From Firm-04 sp045591925 (GTDB lineage: Bacteria; Bacillota; Clostridia; Oscillospirales; Ruminococcaceae), in contig JAZNTW010000041.1 of NCBI GenBank assembly GCA_045591925.1, positions 4,307 through 68,306 of the forward strand: a DNA stretch of 64,000 bases. The letters are read 5' to 3'. The notes beneath the pieces are model-generated. The model saw nothing but the letters and a program-made list of their open reading frames with translations, was not told the origin of the DNA and did not search any database. Numbering within the stretch: position 1 is the stretch's first letter; the number at the start of each line of letters is the position of its first letter. This document shows, in pieces, positions 60,039 through 64,000 of the stretch. A program made the position numbers and the translations under genes.

Positions 60039-60713
60039 GTGCCGAATATTCTGCTGGTCGAGGACGATCAACAGCTTGCCCGTACACTCTGCCGCTTTCT
60101 CATCTCCGAAAACTTCTCCGTGACCCACGCGTCCGGTCAAAAGGAAGCACTCTCTTACTTTGAACAAAATCACTATGACTGTGTGCTGCTCGATATTTCC
60201 CTACAGGACGGCAACGGCTTCTCCATTTGCGTTGCCTGCAAACAAATCGCTGATACACCCGTCATCTTTCTCTCTGCCTCTACCAATGAAGCCTGTACCG
60301 TTGCCGGCTTTGAGGTCGGCGCTGACGACTATATCAATAAGCCGTTCCGTCCGCGTGAACTCGTCGCTCGCATCAAAAATGTTCTGCGGCGTTCTCAGCG
60401 CGGCTCGCAGCTCCTCACCTGTCAGGACTTGGTGCTGGATCAATCAAAAGGTACGGTCACCAAAAATGGCACAGAGCTCTTTCTCTCGGCACTCGAATAC
60501 CGTCTGCTGCTCATTCTCATGACCAACAAGGAGCAGCTTCTCTCCCGTGACCGCCTGATTGATGAGCTTTGGTCGGCATCCAGCGAATTTGTTTCGGACA
60601 ATACGCTCAATGTCTACATGAAACGTCTGCGCGAGAAAATCGAGGACAACCCCCAGAACCCCAAAATCATCAAGACCATCCGCGGTATGGGCTATAAGGT
60701 CGTGTCACAATGA
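60039..60713 (+). CDS. OmpR-family response regulator
   Basis: 224 residues: receiver domain with VEDD, phospho-acceptor Asp in CVLLDISLQDGNGF, Ser in FLSAST and Lys in NKPF, then a winged helix (about 125-222, ending KTIRGMGYKVV). GTG 60039 is chosen because AAAGGAAG stands before it; the ATG at 59967 lies in the promoter. It overlaps its kinase gene by 4 bases. VanR/BceR-like in form. The gene uses more C-ending codons than the two-component genes at 47-50 kb. Confidence 0.93.
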   Translation: MPNILLVEDDQQLARTLCRFLISENFSVTHASGQKEALSYFEQNHYDCVLLDISLQDGNGFSICVACKQIADTPVIFLSASTNEACTVAGFEVGADDYINKPFRPRELVARIKNVLRRSQRGSQLLTCQDLVLDQSKGTVTKNGTELFLSALEYRLLLILMTNKEQLLSRDRLIDELWSASSEFVSDNTLNVYMKRLREKIEDNPQNPKIIKTIRGMGYKVVSQ

Positions 60714-61705
60714 ACGATTATAATAAGCTGGAATCTGTCATCTATGCGGTGCTTCTCGTCCTTGCAAGCATTGGCTGCTGGTTTCTCCATCCTGCCGCCG
60801 CGGTCATCGTGCTTGTCGCAGGTCTGATTGCCGCCTCGCTGCGCACATTCTTCGACCATCTGCGTAAAAAACAAATCCTTCATCTTTGCGATGAAATCAG
60901 CCGGATTCTGCACGGCGCAGACCAAGTTATATTTGATGTCTACAAAGAGGGCGAGCTGAGCATCCTTGCCGAAGAAATCCGTAAAATGACCGTTCGGCTG
61001 CGTGAACAAAATCTCGCGCTCAAACAGGAACGCTGCTTTTTGCAGGAATCCTTGGAGGATGTCTCGCATCAGCTCCGGACGCCCCTGACCTCCATCATCC
61101 TCATTGCCGACCTCATGCGCAATCCCAATCTTACAAAAGCACAGCAGGCTGAAAATATGCAGGAATTGCTGTCGCTGCTCTCCAGAATGCAGTGGATGAT
61201 TGAAACGCTGCTCGGCTTATCTAGACTCGACGCCGGCTCTGTATTCTTCCAGAAAAACGAATTCTCGTTCACAACGCTTATTGCGGACGCGCTCGAACCA
61301 ATCTCCATTGCGCTCGAACTCAAAAATATTGCCGTTCATGTTCATATTGAGGATGATATTCAACTCTCCGGTGACCTCGCCTACTGCACCGAGGCGCTCT
61401 GCAATATCCTCAAAAACTGCATGGAGCATACGCCCGAAAACGGTTCTATCACCATCGAATCTCAGTCCACTGCCGTTTATAAGGGACTCCTGATTTCCGA
61501 TACCGGCTGCGGCATCCCAGATGAAGATTTGCCGCATATCTTTGAACGCTTCTACCGCAGCTCGCCGTTTTCGCACGCCGGCTACGGCATTGGGCTTTCC
61601 TTTGCAAGAAAAATTATCACGGCGCAGGGCGGTACGATTCAGGTGCGGAATATCAAGCCCCATGGCGCACAGTTCGACATCCGCTTCTATGATTCCGTGA
61701 TATAA
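60710..61705 (+). CDS. Sensor histidine kinase, short intramembrane-sensing type
   Basis: 331 residues with two closely spaced N-terminal helices (about 9-27 and 29-45) and almost no outer loop, then a HAMP-like linker, H-box EDVSHQLRTPLTSIILIADL, N-box LCNILKNCMEHTPE and G-box YGIGLSFARKI. The lack of a sensor domain suggests it senses within the membrane or through a partner, as BceS and VanS-like kinases do; no ABC transporter is adjacent. ATGA overlap with the regulator. Confidence 0.92.
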   Translation: MNDYNKLESVIYAVLLVLASIGCWFLHPAAAVIVLVAGLIAASLRTFFDHLRKKQILHLCDEISRILHGADQVIFDVYKEGELSILAEEIRKMTVRLREQNLALKQERCFLQESLEDVSHQLRTPLTSIILIADLMRNPNLTKAQQAENMQELLSLLSRMQWMIETLLGLSRLDAGSVFFQKNEFSFTTLIADALEPISIALELKNIAVHVHIEDDIQLSGDLAYCTEALCNILKNCMEHTPENGSITIESQSTAVYKGLLISDTGCGIPDEDLPHIFERFYRSSPFSHAGYGIGLSFARKIITAQGGTIQVRNIKPHGAQFDIRFYDSVI

Positions 61706-61781
61706 TTTGGTAGGTATATATGTATGTGGAATGAAAAAAATGAAACCGATATCGAAACCCTGATGAAGGAATACCGTGGAT

Positions 61782-61835
61782 AATATGCAAGCAGACGTGC
61801 CGCCAAGCCGTAAGGTGGACTTTGTGCGGTGTTGC
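61782..61835 (-). repeat. 54-bp dispersed repeat, copy 2
   Basis: Reverse complement matches 25567-25620 at 48 of 54 bases. Within it TGGACT (61816-61821), 17 bases before TATAAT (61839-61844), may be the promoter of the sigma operon. Confidence 0.75.
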
Positions 61836-61925
61836 CCTTATAATGATTCAAAAAAAAACAGAAACCGCTGTAACCTTTTTTCGCATTTGCGGTCATAATA
61901 GGTAACAACGGCTTCGCGAAAGGCG

Positions 61926-62492
61926 GTGGCTGCAACGAACGATACAACCATCATTCAGCTCTATGAGGACCGAAACGAACAGGCGTTGCTCGAAACAACA
62001 GGCGCTTACGGCGCACTCGGCCGGTCGATCGCGCGCAATATTGTCGGAACGGAGGAGGACGCCGAGGAATGCCTCAATGACGCACTGTTCGGCGCATGGA
62101 ACTCGATTCCCCCGACGCGCCCAAGGAATTTCTGCGCCTATTTTACAACACTCGTGCGCAATGCTGCCCTGAAAAAATATGCCGCATCACACGCCGAAAA
62201 ACGCGGCTGCGGTCAGATGGCGTCCGCGCTGAATGAAATCTCCGAAATCCTTGCCTCACACGAAAATGTGGAGCATGAGATCGACAGACGGATGATGCTC
62301 GAAGCCGTGACGCGCTTCCTCGGCACACTGCCGGAAATGCAGCGAAATCTGTTTGTCCGGCGTTATTACCACGCATCCCCAATGGCGGAGCTTGCTGAAC
62401 AATTCGATATGTCCGAAAACAATGTCAAGGTCACGCTCTCGCGTATCCGGAAAAAAATGTGCGAATATTTGCGGAAGGAGGGATTGCTGTGA
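61926..62492 (+). CDS. ECF-type RNA polymerase sigma factor
   Basis: 188 residues. Region 2: YGALGRSIARNIVGTEEDAEECLNDALFGAWNSIPP (about 27-62) and the ARNAALKKY-like helix; region 4: FLGTLPEMQRNLFVRRYYHASPMAELAEQF with the recognition helix SENNVKVTLSRIRKKM. GTG 61926 follows AAAGG. It should control a small regulon under the membrane protein encoded downstream, whose start overlaps its stop. It belongs to a different branch from the sigma at 19781-20269. Confidence 0.9.
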   Translation: MAATNDTTIIQLYEDRNEQALLETTGAYGALGRSIARNIVGTEEDAEECLNDALFGAWNSIPPTRPRNFCAYFTTLVRNAALKKYAASHAEKRGCGQMASALNEISEILASHENVEHEIDRRMMLEAVTRFLGTLPEMQRNLFVRRYYHASPMAELAEQFDMSENNVKVTLSRIRKKMCEYLRKEGLL

Positions 62493-63739
62493 ACGAACTC
62501 GAATTTATGAAGCTGCTGAGTGAGCTTCCCGATGAATACATCGAAGCGGCTACCTATCCGACGCCGCAAAAACGCCGCCCCATTGCGGCATGGCTTCGCT
62601 ACGGCGTCCCAGCAATCGCTGCCTGCTTTGCCGTGGTCATCCTGACTGCGCTCTATCCGCGCCTCAAAACACCGGAAATCCCGTCCATTGACGTTACGAC
62701 TACGACCTCGATTACCGCGACTGCGTATACCACTACGGGAACCGATGATTCCGGCACAACCAAGGTATCGTCCGATTCGCAGACCGTTTCCAAACAGGAA
62801 ACAACGGTTTCCAAGCAGCCCGACATGACCGATGACGCTGCGCAGACAACGTCAGGCGCGGAATCGCAGACCGATGATACGCAGTCTGGAAATGCCGTTG
62901 TCACGACCGATTCCGAAGTAACGCAAACGGAGCCGGGTTCCACCTCGAAAACATCCAAAACAAATGCGACCACCACAAGAGCAACAACGACCGAGCATCG
63001 CACGACGAACAGTTCTTCGCAACATACGACAACGATCGCTGATGGCACCACAAGCAAACCACCGCAATATTCTACAACAAACACTGATGGCACCACAAGC
63101 AAGCCACCGCAATATTCTACAACGACTGCCGTTTTTGGCACAACCACGATCCGAACGACCAAAACCACGACCCAAACGACAAAAACCACGACCCGAACGA
63201 CAAAAACCACGACCCAAACGACAAAAACCACGATCCAAACGACAAAAACCACGATCCAAACGACAAAAACCACGATCCAAACGACCGGAACATCAACGGC
63301 AGCAGAGCCGTCCATACCATCCGGTACGCCGATAGTTGACGCGTCCACCTACACAACGTGGCAGATCTATAATCCCGACCCATCCTCGGAGGAGCTGGAT
63401 CTCAGCTATGAGATACTGACCGAGTATCCGTGGGGCGACGAGTATGGCGCGCTGGAGTCGTTTGATTTCGAGAATTATGACTATCTTGTGATTCATTTAC
63501 GAACCAATGCGACCGATGCCGCGCTCACAAATCTCACGATTGAGGCGGACTTCCTGTGGATGAACGGCATGATCTACCGGCAGCCCAACGACCCGACACA
63601 GCGACATTTTGCATTTGCCGTACCGATTCCAAAGGGGATGGATGTCAACGCAGAGCCTCTTGAGGATTTTGAAATCACGGACGACGCAAGCTATTATTGT
63701 CAGTACAGATTCGATTTCCCCAATGTGAATTACGGCTAA
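62489..63739 (+). CDS. Membrane protein with Thr-rich repeat stalk, anti-sigma-like
   Basis: 416 residues. Cytoplasmic N-part (LEFMKLLSELPDEYIEAA), one membrane helix (about 37-57, YGVPAIAACFAVVILTALYP), a 210-residue Thr/Ser/Lys stalk with two STTNTDGTTSKPPQY copies and six TTKTTIQ-type heptads, then an outer beta domain (about 280-416, TYTTWQIYNPDPSSEELDL). AAGGAGG precedes GTG 62489, which overlaps the sigma stop. The plan matches anti-sigma/sensor proteins of clostridia (RsgI-like), but the outer domain is not one I recognise. Confidence 0.78.
   Translation: MNELEFMKLLSELPDEYIEAATYPTPQKRRPIAAWLRYGVPAIAACFAVVILTALYPRLKTPEIPSIDVTTTTSITATAYTTTGTDDSGTTKVSSDSQTVSKQETTVSKQPDMTDDAAQTTSGAESQTDDTQSGNAVVTTDSEVTQTEPGSTSKTSKTNATTTRATTTEHRTTNSSSQHTTTIADGTTSKPPQYSTTNTDGTTSKPPQYSTTTAVFGTTTIRTTKTTTQTTKTTTRTTKTTTQTTKTTIQTTKTTIQTTKTTIQTTGTSTAAEPSIPSGTPIVDASTYTTWQIYNPDPSSEELDLSYEILTEYPWGDEYGALESFDFENYDYLVIHLRTNATDAALTNLTIEADFLWMNGMIYRQPNDPTQRHFAFAVPIPKGMDVNAEPLEDFEITDDASYYCQYRFDFPNVNYG
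63163..63291 (+). repeat. 21-bp in-frame repeat (TTKTTIQ)
   Basis: About six copies of ACAAAAACCACGATCCAAACG-like 21-base units (ACAAAAACCACG, then ATCCAAACG) encode a Thr/Lys/Gln stalk. Confidence 0.85.
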
Positions 63740-63752
63740 AGCCCAAGAAAAC

Positions 63753-63795
63753 AAGCCCTCGAACCGGCAACGCTGCCAAGTTCGGGGGCTTATTG
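63753..63795 (+). terminator. Terminator of second sigma operon
   Basis: Stem AAGCCCTCGAAC/GTTCGGGGGCTT with inner GGCA/TGCC; the tail is only weakly T-rich. Confidence 0.65.
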
Positions 63796-63855
63796 TGATA
63801 TTTGGGATGCGGTTACGGAACAAGCGCGCCGGATCAGTCCTTGCAGAGTTTTTAT

Positions 63856-63896
63856 AAGAATATTTGATTTCGCGCTTCGCGCGACGAAGGGGCTGC
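63856..63896 (+). repeat. REP-like element, copy 2
   Basis: TATTTGATTTCGCGCTT then CGCGCGACGAAGGGGCT, matching copy 1 (59872-59921) inverted. Directly after it lies an extended -10, TGCTATAAT (about 63901-63909). Confidence 0.65.
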
Positions 63897-63996
63897 GGCA
63901 TGCTATAATATCAAGTGCAACAAAAAAAGATTGACTTCATCTCTTCCAAGGTGTAAAATGAATGTACCACCAAAACATTAACACGGAGGAAGAAAG

Positions 63997-64000
63997 ATGA
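63997..64000 (+). CDS. Start of a gene cut by window end
   Basis: GGAGGAAG followed by ATG at 63997. Only one codon is visible, so nothing can be said of the product. An extended -10 near 63901 may drive it. Confidence 0.4.

Overview
The window looks like chromosome of a Gram-positive, anaerobic, dockerin-bearing gut Firmicute, most likely a Ruminococcus-type Oscillospiraceae. The evidence is a class B sortase, a SpoIID-type protein, a SpoVB-like flippase, class III (oxygen-sensitive) ribonucleotide reductase, three dockerin proteins, Thr-rich linkers, and many sigma-A promoters with 17-bp spacers. No rRNA, intact tRNA or CRISPR array was seen. The species call is inference.

Layout. 1-3 kb: a 5'-truncated sortase B and a SpoIID/LytB-domain protein whose conserved blocks are in permuted order, behind a hairpin-rich leader. 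3-5 kb (minus): homoserine dehydrogenase and an ACT-domain protein. 5-9.3 kb: an anaerobic nucleotide-reduction operon (NrdG-type activase, NrdD with a C-terminal glutaredoxin-like domain, thioredoxin reductase) behind a promoter with tandem NrdR boxes. 9.3-15 kb: DUF3592 protein, lipoprotein, aminotransferase, CPBP protease and a protein with 33-residue repeats. 15-22 kb (minus): an ECF sigma gene lying between two paralogous single-pass membrane proteins, followed by an ABC exporter. 22-31 kb: two SGNH hydrolases and one beta-helix protein, all with dockerins, flanking a heterodimeric ABC exporter. 31-38 kb: a 2,417-residue BspA-type leucine-rich-repeat protein with a coiled coil and twenty 28-residue acidic repeats, without signal peptide. 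38-47 kb: Asp23/FakA pair, QueH, serC-DUF3592-serA, class B PBP, amidase. 47-52 kb: a two-component system with an unusual Trp/Pro-rich sensor and a flippase.

52.04-57.64 kb is the most striking element: a compact, apparently complete filamentous-phage (inovirus) provirus of about 5.57 kb. It carries a Rep_trans-type initiator, ssDNA-binding protein, single-TM major coat protein followed by a strong terminator, a Zot/gene I ATPase, small membrane virion proteins, a pIII-like protein and a pVI-like protein. It has no secretin, as expected for a host without an outer membrane, and no integrase. Its ends are 28-bp sites of XerCD (11-6-11) form. An XRE repressor gene faces an early promoter that carries two matching operators, and a hairpin-rich region next to rep is the likely origin and packaging region.

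57.7-64 kb: AEC transporter, TlpA-like lipoprotein, a second two-component system whose promoter nearly matches that at 47.5 kb, and a second ECF sigma/membrane-protein pair. Dispersed REP-like and 54-bp repeats lie in the intergenic gaps.
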